The notes under the pieces: generated by a model
What the model was told of the DNA's origin: nothing
Seen by the model: only the letters and a program-made list of their open reading frames with translations
Databases searched by the model: none
DNA from: Pseudomonas capeferrum
GTDB lineage: Bacteria > Pseudomonadota > Gammaproteobacteria > Pseudomonadales > Pseudomonadaceae
NCBI RefSeq assembly: GCF_013523055.1
Contig: NZ_JAAMQM010000027.1
Span: forward strand, 1-64,000
Reading direction: 5' to 3'
Length of the DNA: 64,000 nucleotides
In this document: piece by piece, positions 1 through 8,285 of the stretch
Layout of the letters: every line of letters begins with the position of its first letter
Numbering within the stretch: the first letter of the stretch is position 1
Made by a program: the position numbers and the translations under genes

Positions 1-127
1 GTGAGCGGGCTTGCCCCGCGATGAGGCCAGGACAGGTACCCGAGGAATATGGCACGGGCGGCGGCGCTTCGAGGGCGCTGATATCCAAAGGCATCCGCCA
101 GGCGGCCGCTTGTACATCCGACGGTTG
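1..127. repeat. Direct repeat copy 1 (127 bp)
   Basis: This stretch is identical, read base by base, to 358-484, so the offset is 357 bp. Its first ~27 bases are a REP-type sequence (gcgggcttgccccgcgatg). The copy may extend further left, because it begins at the window edge. After base 127 the two copies diverge completely. I see no open reading frame with family features in it. It looks like a recent REP-associated duplication, or possibly an assembly artefact. Confidence 0.95.
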
Positions 128-357
128 GAGTGTCATTTTCGGGACAGCCTTTAGGTATAACCGCATGATGGCCGGCAGCGCAGCGCGTTGAGGCCTTGGC
201 TCTCGAGATCGCTTGTGCAGCTGTCGGCCTCGTCGCGGGACAAGCCCGCTCACCACCTGGTCCGCGTTGCGCTTGCGGTCTTTGTTCGCTTCGGGACAGC
301 GCGGCAAAAAGGGCTAGGCGATCCCGCACAAGCCGCAAGCGCGACGCGGACCAGGTG
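128..357. other. Non-coding spacer between the direct repeats
   Basis: About 230 bases separate the two 127-bp copies. They hold the left arm of the REP inverted pair (233-278) and its loop. The short reading frames here show no family features and no convincing ribosome binding site. Together with 1-127 and 358-553 this is a roughly 550-base gene-free region upstream of hslV. Confidence 0.7.
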
Positions 358-378
358 GTGAGCGGGCTTGCCCCGCGA
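233..378. repeat. Inverted pair of REP palindromes (BIME-like)
   Basis: Bases 233-278 and 333-378 are reverse complements over 46 positions with two mismatches. Each arm carries the P. putida REP core (cgcgggacaagcccgctca on the left, gcgggcttgccccgcga on the right). The loop is about 54 bases. Such pairs fold into stable hairpins and are usually extragenic. The right arm lies partly inside direct repeat copy 2. Confidence 0.9.
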
Positions 379-484
379 TGAGGCCAGGACAGGTACCCGA
401 GGAATATGGCACGGGCGGCGGCGCTTCGAGGGCGCTGATATCCAAAGGCATCCGCCAGGCGGCCGCTTGTACATCCGACGGTTG
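358..484. repeat. Direct repeat copy 2 (127 bp)
   Basis: Second exact copy of bases 1-127. Its right boundary (gttg, ending at 484) falls inside the -35 element of the hslVU heat-shock promoter, so the duplication breakpoint touches a functional promoter. Confidence 0.95.
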
Positions 485-508
485 AAATCCTCCCCCCCGA
501 CCCCATAT
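482..508 (+). promoter_or_regulatory. RpoH (sigma-32) heat-shock promoter of hslVU
   Basis: TTGAAA at 482-487, a 13-base spacer, and CCCCATAT at 501-508 match the sigma-32 consensus (CTTGAAA, 11-15 bases, CCCCATnT) almost perfectly. It lies 45 bases before the hslV start. hslVU is a classic member of the RpoH regulon, which agrees with this reading. Confidence 0.9.
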
Positions 509-553
509 GAGTCTTCATCAGGCATTTTCGCCCCGCTGCGTGGAGACTCTCCC

Positions 554-1084
554 TTGACTACCATCGTTTCAGTCCGCCGCCACGGCAAAGTCGTCATGGC
601 GGGCGACGGCCAGGTTTCCCTCGGCAATACCGTGATGAAGGGTAACGCCAAGAAGGTCCGTCGCCTCTACCACGGTCAGGTGATCGCTGGCTTCGCTGGT
701 GCCACCGCCGATGCCTTCACGCTGTTCGAGCGCTTCGAGGGGCAGCTGGAAAAGCATCAGGGTCATCTGGTCCGTGCCGCCGTGGAACTGGCCAAGGAGT
801 GGCGTACCGATCGTTCGCTGAGCCGCCTGGAGGCAATGCTGGCGGTCGCCAACAAGGACGCTTCGCTGATCATCACCGGCAACGGCGATGTGGTCGAACC
901 CGAAGACGGCCTGATCGCCATGGGTTCCGGCGGCGCGTTCGCACAGGCCGCGGCTCGCGCCCTGCTGAACAAGACCGACCTCTCGGCACGCGAGATCGCC
1001 GAGACCGCCCTGAACATCGCCGGTGACATCTGCGTGTTCACCAACCACAACCTGACCATCGAGGAGCAGGACCTGGCCGAGTGA
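554..1084 (+). CDS. hslV: ATP-dependent protease proteolytic subunit HslV
   Basis: Peptidase subunit of the HslUV (ClpYQ) protease, which degrades misfolded and regulatory proteins in the cytoplasm after heat stress. The protein is 176 residues, the family's usual length. The start is a TTG at 554 with GGAG 8 bases upstream. This places the catalytic threonine directly after the initiator (TTIVSVRRHGK), as the N-terminal-nucleophile mechanism needs. An in-frame extension to 368 exists but would bury that threonine and has no homologous character. hslU follows after 76 bases, and both are served by the sigma-32 promoter at 482-508. Confidence 0.97.
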   Translation: MTTIVSVRRHGKVVMAGDGQVSLGNTVMKGNAKKVRRLYHGQVIAGFAGATADAFTLFERFEGQLEKHQGHLVRAAVELAKEWRTDRSLSRLEAMLAVANKDASLIITGNGDVVEPEDGLIAMGSGGAFAQAAARALLNKTDLSAREIAETALNIAGDICVFTNHNLTIEEQDLAE

Positions 1085-1160
1085 TCAGCTGTTCTGGCGC
1101 CCGCCCCCGGTGGTCGGGCTTTTCCACGCTGAATCACTGCGCCCGAGGACCATCATCATT

Positions 1161-2504
1161 ATGTCCATGACCCCCCGCGAGATCGTCCACGAACTCAACC
1201 GCCACATCATCGGCCAGGACGACGCCAAGCGCGCCGTGGCCATCGCCCTGCGCAACCGCTGGCGGCGCATGCAACTGCCCGCCGAGCTTCGCGCCGAGGT
1301 CACGCCGAAGAACATCCTGATGATCGGCCCTACCGGCGTGGGCAAGACCGAGATCGCTCGCCGCCTGGCCAAGCTGGCCAATGCGCCGTTCATCAAGGTC
1401 GAGGCGACCAAGTTCACCGAGGTGGGCTATGTCGGCCGCGATGTCGAGTCGATCATCCGTGACCTGGCCGACGCCGCGCTGAAACTGCTGCGCGAACAGG
1501 AAATCGTACGTGTGCGTCATCGCGCCGAAGACGCCGCCGAAGACCGTATCCTCGATGCCCTGCTGCCGCAGGCGCGCGCCACCAGCTTCAGCGAGGAGGC
1601 CGCCAGCACGAGCAGCGATTCCAATACCCGTCAGCTGTTCCGCAAGCGCCTGCGCGAAGGCCAGCTGGACGACAAGGAAATCGAGATCGAAGTGGCCGAG
1701 GCCGTCGGCGTCGAGATCGCCGCGCCGCCTGGCATGGAAGAGATGACCAGCCAGCTGCAGAACCTGTTTGCCAACATGGGCAAGGGCAAGCGCAAGTCGC
1801 GCAAGCTGAAGGTCAAGGAAGCCCTGAAGATGGTCCGCGACGAGGAGGCGAGCCGCCTGGTCAACGAGGACGAGCTCAAGGCCAAGGCCCTGGAAGCGGT
1901 CGAGCAGCATGGTATCGTGTTCATCGACGAGATCGACAAGGTCGCCAAGCGCGGCAACGTCGGTGGTGCCGATGTTTCCCGTGAGGGTGTCCAGCGTGAC
2001 CTGCTGCCGCTGATCGAAGGTTGCACCGTCAATACCAAGCTGGGCATGGTCAAGACCGATCACATCCTGTTCATCGCCTCGGGCGCGTTCCACTTGAGCA
2101 AGCCGAGCGACCTGGTGCCTGAGCTGCAAGGTCGCTTGCCGATCCGCGTCGAGCTCAAGGCCCTGACACCGGGAGATTTCGAGCGCATTCTCAGCGAGCC
2201 GCACGCATCGCTTACTGAACAGTACCGGGAGCTGCTCAAGACCGAAGGCCTGAACATCGAGTTCGCACCCGAGGGTATCAAGCGTCTGGCGGAGATCGCC
2301 TACCAGGTCAACGAGAAAACCGAGAACATCGGTGCTCGCCGCCTGCACACCCTGCTCGAACGCTTGCTCGAAGAAGTGTCGTTCAGCGCCGGCGACCTGG
2401 CCAGCGCCCACAGCGAGGCACCGATCCGCATCGATGCCGAGTACGTGAACGGCCACCTCGGCGAACTGGCACAGAACGAAGACCTGTCGCGCTACATCCT
2501 GTAA
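1161..2504 (+). CDS. hslU: ATP-dependent protease ATPase subunit HslU
   Basis: AAA+ unfoldase that feeds substrates to the HslV peptidase ring. The protein is 447 residues. Walker A (GPTGVGKTE) lies near residue 57, and Walker B (IVFIDEIDK) near residue 250 after the inserted I-domain, which is rich in charged residues. The C-terminal tail (EDLSRYIL) is the typical HslU end that docks into HslV and activates it. The start at 1161 (MSMTPREIVHELN) fits the family; an upstream in-frame extension to 1110 does not look conserved. It is the second gene of the heat-shock operon and ends just before a strong hairpin. Confidence 0.98.
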   Translation: MSMTPREIVHELNRHIIGQDDAKRAVAIALRNRWRRMQLPAELRAEVTPKNILMIGPTGVGKTEIARRLAKLANAPFIKVEATKFTEVGYVGRDVESIIRDLADAALKLLREQEIVRVRHRAEDAAEDRILDALLPQARATSFSEEAASTSSDSNTRQLFRKRLREGQLDDKEIEIEVAEAVGVEIAAPPGMEEMTSQLQNLFANMGKGKRKSRKLKVKEALKMVRDEEASRLVNEDELKAKALEAVEQHGIVFIDEIDKVAKRGNVGGADVSREGVQRDLLPLIEGCTVNTKLGMVKTDHILFIASGAFHLSKPSDLVPELQGRLPIRVELKALTPGDFERILSEPHASLTEQYRELLKTEGLNIEFAPEGIKRLAEIAYQVNEKTENIGARRLHTLLERLLEEVSFSAGDLASAHSEAPIRIDAEYVNGHLGELAQNEDLSRYIL

Positions 2505-2517
2505 CGCGGCGCATTTC

Positions 2518-2551
2518 AAGCCACAAGTCGGCATGAGCCGACTTGTGGCTT
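2518..2551 (+). terminator. Hairpin after hslU
   Basis: A perfect 15-bp stem (2518-2532 with 2537-2551) and a four-base loop, starting 13 bases after the hslU stop. No clear T-tract follows, so it may act as a partial terminator or as a 3' stabilising structure before the DUF971 gene. Confidence 0.75.
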
Positions 2552-2599
2552 GATGCCCGAAGCTTGAAACTAGGGCCAGACGCCCTAGAGACGAGCCCC

Positions 2600-2977
2600 A
2601 TGCCCAGACTCCCTACTGCAATCAATCTTCACAAAGCCTCCAAGACCCTGGGCCTGACCTACGGCCCCGACGAGTCCTACCAACTGCCCGCCGAATTCCT
2701 CCGCGTCCACTCTCCCTCCGCCGAGGTGCAGGGCCATGGCTCGCCCATCCTGCAATACGGCAAGATCAACGTCGGCCTGACCGGGCTGGAGCCCGCAGGA
2801 CAATACGCACTGAAACTGACCTTCGATGACGGCCACGACAGTGGACTGTTCACTTGGGAGTACCTGGAGCAGTTGTGCCTGCGCCAGGAACAGCTATGGG
2901 CCGATTATCTGGATGAGCTGCGCAAGGCAGGCAAGTCCCGTGATCCGGCCGAGACGGTAATAAAGCTGATGCTCTAA
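2600..2977 (+). CDS. DUF971 (GBBH-like N-terminal domain) protein
   Basis: A 125-residue single-domain protein of the DUF971 family, similar to the N-terminal domain of gamma-butyrobetaine hydroxylase. The family shows the W/Y-rich core seen here (LTFDDGHDSGLFTWEYL, near residues 73-89) and ends in an α-helical segment. Its cellular role is not established; iron-sulfur or iron handling has been suggested for relatives. The start at 2600 (MPRLPTAINLHKASKTLGL) is chosen because the residues encoded upstream fall in the hslU hairpin region. It sits between hslU and the PHA locus. Confidence 0.9.
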   Translation: MPRLPTAINLHKASKTLGLTYGPDESYQLPAEFLRVHSPSAEVQGHGSPILQYGKINVGLTGLEPAGQYALKLTFDDGHDSGLFTWEYLEQLCLRQEQLWADYLDELRKAGKSRDPAETVIKLML

Positions 2978-3076
2978 CACGGCATTTCCGGACACTGACG
3001 CGCTTTTTTTGCGTCCGATCTGCTTGAATGCCTGCTAGACAGCCAATGAGTGACTGTCTTGCGCATTACATCAAAG

Positions 3077-3240
3077 TCGGGTAACCAATGGAGCTGGCAA
3101 GTTCCCTGCATCGTCTGACGGGCAGGACCGGGCCGAGCTGCCAGGTCGCGTGCAGAACAGCTCTTGCGTCTGTCGCAAGACTGCCCGCCCTGCACGCAGG
3201 TCGGTCGCAGCACCGCTGTTCGTCATCATTGGTTACCCGA
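3077..3240. repeat. 14-bp inverted repeat flanking a sigma-54-like promoter
   Basis: The sequence tcgggtaaccaatg at 3077-3090 recurs as its exact reverse complement at 3227-3240, 136 bases apart. The left arm is immediately upstream of the sigma-54-like element and the right arm is in the phaC1 leader. No flanking target duplication is visible. It could be a regulator pair that loops the promoter, or the ends of a small relic element. Confidence 0.7.
3095..3110 (+). promoter_or_regulatory. Candidate sigma-54 promoter of phaC1
   Basis: TGGCAAG, four bases, CTGCA: the GG and GC dinucleotides are exactly 10 bases apart, as RpoN promoters require, with one consensus change in each half. The predicted start is near 3121, giving a leader of about 200 bases. 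Nitrogen- and RpoN-linked PHA control is known in some pseudomonads. I see no clear NtrC site next to it. Confidence 0.5.
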
Positions 3241-3317
3241 GCAGCAGTACCGGGCCGTTGTCTGTGTACCCCTCCACAGCCAGCCGGTACTCGTCTCAGG
3301 ACAACGGAGCGTCGCGG

Positions 3318-4997
3318 ATGAGTAGCAAGAACAACGATGAGCTGCAACGTCAGGCTTCGGAGAACACCCTTGGCCTGAACCCGATCATCGGCATACGCCG
3401 CAAGGACCTGCTGAGCACGGCACGCACCATCATGCGGCAGGCCCTGCGCCAGCCCTTGCTCAGCGCCAAGCACGTGGCCCATTTCAGCCTGGAGCTGAAG
3501 AACGTCCTGCTGGGCAGTTCCACCTTGCAGCCAGAAAGCGACGACCGCCGGTTCAACGACCCTGCCTGGAGTCAGAACCCGCTGTATCGCCGCTACCTCC
3601 AAGGCTATCTGGCCTGGCGCAAGGAACTGCATGACTGGGTCGGCAACAGCGATCTGTCGCCCCAGGACATCAGCCGAGGCCAGTTCGTCATCAATCTGAT
3701 GACCGAAGCCATGGCCCCGACCAATTCCATGGCCAATCCCGCGGCGGTCAAACGCTTCTTCGAGACGGGTGGCCAGAGCCTGCTGGACGGCTTGTCCAAC
3801 CTGGCCAAGGACCTGGTCAACAACGGCGGCATGCCTAGCCAGGTGAACATGAACGCCTTCGAGGTAGGCAAGAGCCTGGCGACCAGCGAGGGCGCCGTGG
3901 TCTACCGCAACGACGTGCTGGAGCTGATCCAGTATCGGCCGATCACCGAGCAGGTGCATGCCCGCCCGCTACTGGTCGTCCCGCCACAGATCAACAAGTT
4001 CTACGTCTTCGACCTCAGCCCCGAGAAGAGCCTGGCGCGCTTCTGCCTGCGCTCCCAGCAGCAAACTTTCATCATCAGCTGGCGCAACCCGACCAAGGCG
4101 CAGCGTGAGTGGGGCCTATCCACCTACATCGATGCGCTCAAGGAAGCGGTCGATGCGGTGCTGGCGATCACCGGGAGCAAGGACCTGAACATGCTCGGCG
4201 CCTGTTCGGGAGGTATCACCTGCACGGCTCTCGTCGGTCACTATGCGGCGCTGGGGCAGGACAAGGTCAATGCCCTCACGCTGCTGGTCAGCGTGCTGGA
4301 TACCACGCTGGACACCCAGGTCGCCCTGTTCGTCGATGAGCAGACCCTGGAAGCGGCCAAGCGACACTCCTATCAATCGGGCGTGCTCGAAGGCAGCGAC
4401 ATGGCCAAGGTCTTCGCCTGGATGCGCCCCAACGACCTGATCTGGAACTACTGGGTCAACAACTACCTGCTTGGCAACGAACCGCCGGCGTTCGACATCC
4501 TTTTCTGGAACAACGACACCACTCGCTTGCCCGCGGCGTTCCACGGCGACCTGATCGAGATGTTCAAGAACAACCCGCTGACCAGGCCGCAGGCCCTTGA
4601 AGTCTGCGGCACGGCCATCGACCTGAAGCAGGTTCGATGCGACATCTACAGTGTCGCCGGTACCGCCGACCACATCACGCCCTGGCAGTCCTGCTACCGT
4701 TCGGCACACCTGTTCGGCGGCAAGATCGAATTCGTTCTTTCCAACAGCGGCCATATCCAGAGCCTTCTCAACCCCCCAGGCAATCCCAAGGCGCGCTTCA
4801 TGACCAGTACGGAGCAACCCGGTGACGCGCTGGCCTGGCAGGAAAATGCCATCAAGCACGCCGATTCGTGGTGGCTGCACTGGCAGTCCTGGCTGGGCGA
4901 GCGCGCCGGTGAGCTCAAGAAGGCACCTACGCGCCTGGGCAACCGCACCTTCGTCGCGGGCGAGGCGGCACCGGGAACCTACGTCCACGAACGTTGA
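3318..4997 (+). CDS. phaC1: Class II poly(3-hydroxyalkanoate) synthase 1
   Basis: Polymerises (R)-3-hydroxyacyl-CoA of medium chain length into PHA at the granule surface. The protein is 559 residues, as in P. putida. The α/β-hydrolase core carries the synthase box GACSGG with the nucleophile Cys296, Asp451 (GTADHITPW) and His479 (NSGHIQS), so the triad is complete. The start at 3318 (MSSKNNDELQRQASENTLG) is the family start; a longer in-frame extension reaches into the leader region and is not conserved-looking. It is first in the phaC1-phaZ-phaC2-phaD series, followed by phaZ after 58 bases. Confidence 0.99.
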   Translation: MSSKNNDELQRQASENTLGLNPIIGIRRKDLLSTARTIMRQALRQPLLSAKHVAHFSLELKNVLLGSSTLQPESDDRRFNDPAWSQNPLYRRYLQGYLAWRKELHDWVGNSDLSPQDISRGQFVINLMTEAMAPTNSMANPAAVKRFFETGGQSLLDGLSNLAKDLVNNGGMPSQVNMNAFEVGKSLATSEGAVVYRNDVLELIQYRPITEQVHARPLLVVPPQINKFYVFDLSPEKSLARFCLRSQQQTFIISWRNPTKAQREWGLSTYIDALKEAVDAVLAITGSKDLNMLGACSGGITCTALVGHYAALGQDKVNALTLLVSVLDTTLDTQVALFVDEQTLEAAKRHSYQSGVLEGSDMAKVFAWMRPNDLIWNYWVNNYLLGNEPPAFDILFWNNDTTRLPAAFHGDLIEMFKNNPLTRPQALEVCGTAIDLKQVRCDIYSVAGTADHITPWQSCYRSAHLFGGKIEFVLSNSGHIQSLLNPPGNPKARFMTSTEQPGDALAWQENAIKHADSWWLHWQSWLGERAGELKKAPTRLGNRTFVAGEAAPGTYVHER

Positions 4998-5055
4998 GCA
5001 TTGCGCCGTGTCGCCGCGGGCGCCACGGCGACTTCTCCATCACAGGGTTTCGCGC

Positions 5056-5907
5056 ATGCCGCATCCGTACATCTTCAGAACTGTCGAGCTGGACAATCAG
5101 TCGATCCGCACCGCCGTGCGTCCTGGCAAACCACACCTGACGCCCTTGCTGATCTTCAACGGCATAGGGGCCAATCTGGAGCTGGTGTTTCCCTTCATCG
5201 ACGCGTTGGACCCGGACCTCGAAGTCATCGCCTTCGATGTGCCCGGGGTCGGCGGTTCGTCCACACCGAGACAGCCTTATCGCTTCCCTGGCCTGGCCAA
5301 GCTGACCGCGCGCATGCTGGATTACCTGGACTACGGCCAGGTCAATGTCATCGGTGTGTCCTGGGGCGGGGCCCTGGCACAGCAATTCGCCCATGACTAC
5401 CCCGAGCGCTGCAAGAAGCTGGTGCTGGCCGCCACGGCGGCGGGCGCTTTCATGGTGCCCGGCAAGCCCAAGGTACTGTGGATGATGGCCAGCCCTCGCC
5501 GCTACGTGCAGCCCTCGCATGTAATCCGCATCGCGCCCATGATCTATGGCGGCGGCTTTCGGCGAGATCCGAACCTGGCCTTGTCACACGCGGCGAAGGT
5601 GCGTTCGGGCGGCAAGACCGGCTACTACTGGCAGCTGTTCGCCGGGCTGGGCTGGACCAGTATCCACTGGCTGCACAAGATTCAACAGCCGACCCTGGTA
5701 CTGGCCGGTGACGACGATCCACTGATCCCGCTGATCAACATGCGTCTGCTGGCCTGGCGAATTCCCAATGCCCAGCTACACATAATCGACGACGGCCATC
5801 TGTTCCTGATCACCCGGGCAGAAGCCGTCGCCCCGATCATCATGAAGTTTCTCCAGCAAGAGCGACAGCGCGCGGTCATGCATCCCCAACCTGCCCCTGG
5901 GAGATGA
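5056..5907 (+). CDS. phaZ: Intracellular mcl-PHA depolymerase
   Basis: Granule-bound α/β-hydrolase that releases 3-hydroxyalkanoic acids from stored PHA. The protein is 283 residues, the usual length. The nucleophile elbow GVSWGG places Ser102; the acid and base are likely the Asp in AGDDDPLIP and the His in DDGHLFLI near the C terminus. The region near residue 65 (GVGGSSTP) is typical of the family. Lying between the two synthases, it allows simultaneous synthesis and turnover of the polymer. The start at 5056 is preferred over a longer frame that overlaps phaC1. Confidence 0.98.
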   Translation: MPHPYIFRTVELDNQSIRTAVRPGKPHLTPLLIFNGIGANLELVFPFIDALDPDLEVIAFDVPGVGGSSTPRQPYRFPGLAKLTARMLDYLDYGQVNVIGVSWGGALAQQFAHDYPERCKKLVLAATAAGAFMVPGKPKVLWMMASPRRYVQPSHVIRIAPMIYGGGFRRDPNLALSHAAKVRSGGKTGYYWQLFAGLGWTSIHWLHKIQQPTLVLAGDDDPLIPLINMRLLAWRIPNAQLHIIDDGHLFLITRAEAVAPIIMKFLQQERQRAVMHPQPAPGR

Positions 5908-5976
5908 TGCGCGTGCACTGACCACGTCTGCGCAAGCTGTACGTGGAAGGATGGCCAGACGACGGAGTGTTGCGCT

Positions 5977-7659
5977 ATGAAGGAAAGATCGGCCGGGGGA
6001 ACGACAGACGTCCCCGCCATAACGATGAACGTGCAGAACGCGATGACCGGCCTGCGCGGTCGTGACCTGATATCGACCCTGCGCCATGTCGGCGCGCACA
6101 GTCTGCGCAATCCCGTGCACACCGCCCGGCACATGCTTGCCCTGGGGAGCCAGTTGAGCCGGGTAATGCTGGGAGACACGCTGCATCAGCCCAATCCCCG
6201 CGACAAGCGTTTCAGTGATCCGACCTGGGAACAGAACCCTCTGTACCGGCGCGGCCTGCAAGGCTATCTGGCCTGGCAGAAGCAGACGCGGCTGTGGATC
6301 GAGGAAAGCAGTCTGGCACCCGATGACCGCGCCCGGGCGCAGTTTCTGTTCAGCCTGATCAACGATGCCTTGGCGCCAAGCAACTCACTGCTCAACCCTC
6401 TAGCGGTCAAGGAACTGTTCAACACGGGGGGGCAGAGCCTGGTCAAGGGCTTGAGGCACCTGCTGGACGATCTGCGTCACAACCAGGGTCTGCCGCGCCA
6501 GGTGGACCCCGAGGCCTTCCAGGTCGGCGGCAATCTGGCCGTGACGCCGGGTGCGGTGGTGTTTCGCAACGAGCTGCTCGAGCTTATCCAGTACAAGCCG
6601 ATGAGCGAGAAGCAGTATGCCCGCCCCCTGCTGGTGATCCCGCCGCAGATCAACAAGTTCTACGTCTTCGATCTCGGACCGACCAACAGTTTCGTCCAGT
6701 ACATGCTCAAGAACGGCCTGCAGGTTTTCATGGTCAGCTGGCGCAACCCGGAGGCCAGGCACCGTGACTGGGGGCTGTCGAACTATGTCCAGGCGCTCGA
6801 AGAGGCCCTGAACGCCTGCCGCAGCATCACCGGCAGCCGTGACCCGAACCTGATGGGTGCCTGCGCGGGAGGGTTGACCATGGCGGCCCTGCAGGGGCAC
6901 CTGCAGGCCAGGCAACGACTCAAACGGGTGCGCAGCGCCACATACCTGGTGAGCCTGCTCGACTGCGAGTTCGACAGCCCGGCCAGCCTGTTCGCCGACG
7001 AGGAAACCATTGAAGCCGCCAAGCGGCGGTCCTATCAGCGAGGCGTACTCGATGGCGGCGAAGTGTCGCGAATCTTTGCCTGGATGCGGCCCAACGACCT
7101 GATCTGGAACTACTGGATCAACAACTACCTGCTTGGCAAGACGCCACCAGCCTTCGATATCCTCTACTGGAATGCCGACAACACTCGGTTGCCGGCTGCG
7201 TTTCATGGCGAGTTGCTGGATTTCTTCAAGCTCAACCCTCTGGTCCACCCGAATCGCCTGGAAGTATGCGGTACGCCGATCGATCTTCGGCAGGTCGACC
7301 TGGACAGCTTTACCGTGGCGGGCAGCAACGACCACATCACGCCTTGGGATGCGGTCTACCGCTCGACCATGCTGCTGGGGGGCGAGCGCCGTTTCGTGCT
7401 GGCCAACAGCGGACATATCCAGAGCATCATCAACCCGCCGGGCAATCCCAAATCCTATTACCTGGACAGCACTGCCCTCGCCAGCGACCCACGGGCCTGG
7501 CTCCATGACGCCACACGCTACGAGGGGAGCTGGTGGCCGGCCTGGCTGGGGTGGATAGGCGAGCGCTCGGGAGCGTTCAAGGCGCCGCGCAAGGAACTGG
7601 GCAATGCCAGCTATCCACCGCTGGATGCCGCGCCCGGCACCTACGTGCTGGCGCGGTAA
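5977..7659 (+). CDS. phaC2: Class II poly(3-hydroxyalkanoate) synthase 2
   Basis: Second class II PHA synthase, 560 residues, clearly paralogous to phaC1 along its length. The catalytic box reads GACAGG with Cys296, and the Asp (GSNDHITPW) and His (NSGHIQS) motifs are conserved, so it should be active. The N-terminal 20 residues differ from PhaC1. Family knowledge: PhaC2 often differs from PhaC1 in substrate preference and is less strongly expressed. The phaD start follows after only two bases, implying co-transcription. Confidence 0.99.
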   Translation: MKERSAGGTTDVPAITMNVQNAMTGLRGRDLISTLRHVGAHSLRNPVHTARHMLALGSQLSRVMLGDTLHQPNPRDKRFSDPTWEQNPLYRRGLQGYLAWQKQTRLWIEESSLAPDDRARAQFLFSLINDALAPSNSLLNPLAVKELFNTGGQSLVKGLRHLLDDLRHNQGLPRQVDPEAFQVGGNLAVTPGAVVFRNELLELIQYKPMSEKQYARPLLVIPPQINKFYVFDLGPTNSFVQYMLKNGLQVFMVSWRNPEARHRDWGLSNYVQALEEALNACRSITGSRDPNLMGACAGGLTMAALQGHLQARQRLKRVRSATYLVSLLDCEFDSPASLFADEETIEAAKRRSYQRGVLDGGEVSRIFAWMRPNDLIWNYWINNYLLGKTPPAFDILYWNADNTRLPAAFHGELLDFFKLNPLVHPNRLEVCGTPIDLRQVDLDSFTVAGSNDHITPWDAVYRSTMLLGGERRFVLANSGHIQSIINPPGNPKSYYLDSTALASDPRAWLHDATRYEGSWWPAWLGWIGERSGAFKAPRKELGNASYPPLDAAPGTYVLAR

Positions 7660-7661
7660 GC

Positions 7662-8285
7662 ATGGCGCGGATAAAGACTCGAGAACGCATCCTCGACTGC
7701 GCCCTGCAGCTGTTCAATCAGCAAGGCGAGCCGAATGTCACGACCCTGGAAATCGCCAACGAGCTAGGGATCAGTCCGGGCAATCTGTATTACCACTTTC
7801 ACGGCAAGGAGCCGCTGGTGCTGGGCCTGTTCGAGCGTTTCGAAGAAGCCCTGCTGCCCTTGCTCGATCCACCTCTGGAGGTGCGCCTGGATGCAGAGGA
7901 CTACTGGCTGTTCCTGCACCTGATCATGGAGCGCATGGCCCAGTACCGCTTTCTGTTCCAGGACCTCTCCAACCTCACCGGCCGCCTGCCTACCCTGGGC
8001 CGCCGCATCCGCAGCCTGATCAATGCCCTCAAACGCACGCTGGCCGCCCTGCTAGCCAGTCTCAAGGCCCAGGACCAGGTGGTCAGCGAAACGCAGGCGC
8101 TGGGTCAGCTGGTGGAGCAGATCACGCTGACACTGCTGTTTTCGCTGGATTATCAGCGGGTATTGGCCAGAGAGGGCGATGTGGGGGTGGTGGTGTATCA
8201 GGTGATGATGCTGGTGGCGCCACACCTGCGGCCAGGGGCACGGCGGGCGACGGAGCAAGTGGCGGGCAAGTATCTGCAGGGATAG
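7662..8285 (+). CDS. phaD: TetR-family PHA regulator PhaD
   Basis: Transcriptional regulator of the PHA genes, 207 residues. An N-terminal TetR helix-turn-helix (about residues 5-50, with VTTLEIANELGISPGNLYYH) is followed by an all-helical ligand domain. In P. putida PhaD activates phaC1 and phaI and is thought to sense a fatty-acid-derived CoA ester. It starts two bases after phaC2. Downstream is a REP pair and then the convergent phaF, so this is the end of the plus-strand PHA unit. Confidence 0.97.
   Translation: MARIKTRERILDCALQLFNQQGEPNVTTLEIANELGISPGNLYYHFHGKEPLVLGLFERFEEALLPLLDPPLEVRLDAEDYWLFLHLIMERMAQYRFLFQDLSNLTGRLPTLGRRIRSLINALKRTLAALLASLKAQDQVVSETQALGQLVEQITLTLLFSLDYQRVLAREGDVGVVVYQVMMLVAPHLRPGARRATEQVAGKYLQG

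Larger units (their letters stand above)
2978..3317. other. Long phaC1 upstream region
   Basis: About 340 non-coding bases between the DUF971 gene and phaC1. It holds a short hairpin with a T-run (around 2996-3012, gacgc/gcgtc) that may end the DUF971 transcript, a sigma-54-like promoter at 3095-3110, and a 14-bp inverted repeat at 3077-3090 and 3227-3240. Small reading frames here have no recognisable features. Confidence 0.7.

Noticed and set aside
3088..3321. 77-codon frame in the phaC1 leader
   Set aside because: It spans the sigma-54-like promoter and part of the inverted repeat; Arg/Ser-rich without features.
4822..5055. Extension of phaZ upstream into phaC1
   Set aside because: The in-frame extension overlaps phaC1 and lacks conserved character; the family start is at 5056.
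5977..7659. The GACAGG box of phaC2 as a damaged active site
   Set aside because: Only the second variable position differs from phaC1; the nucleophile Cys and both glycines are present, so it is expected to be active.
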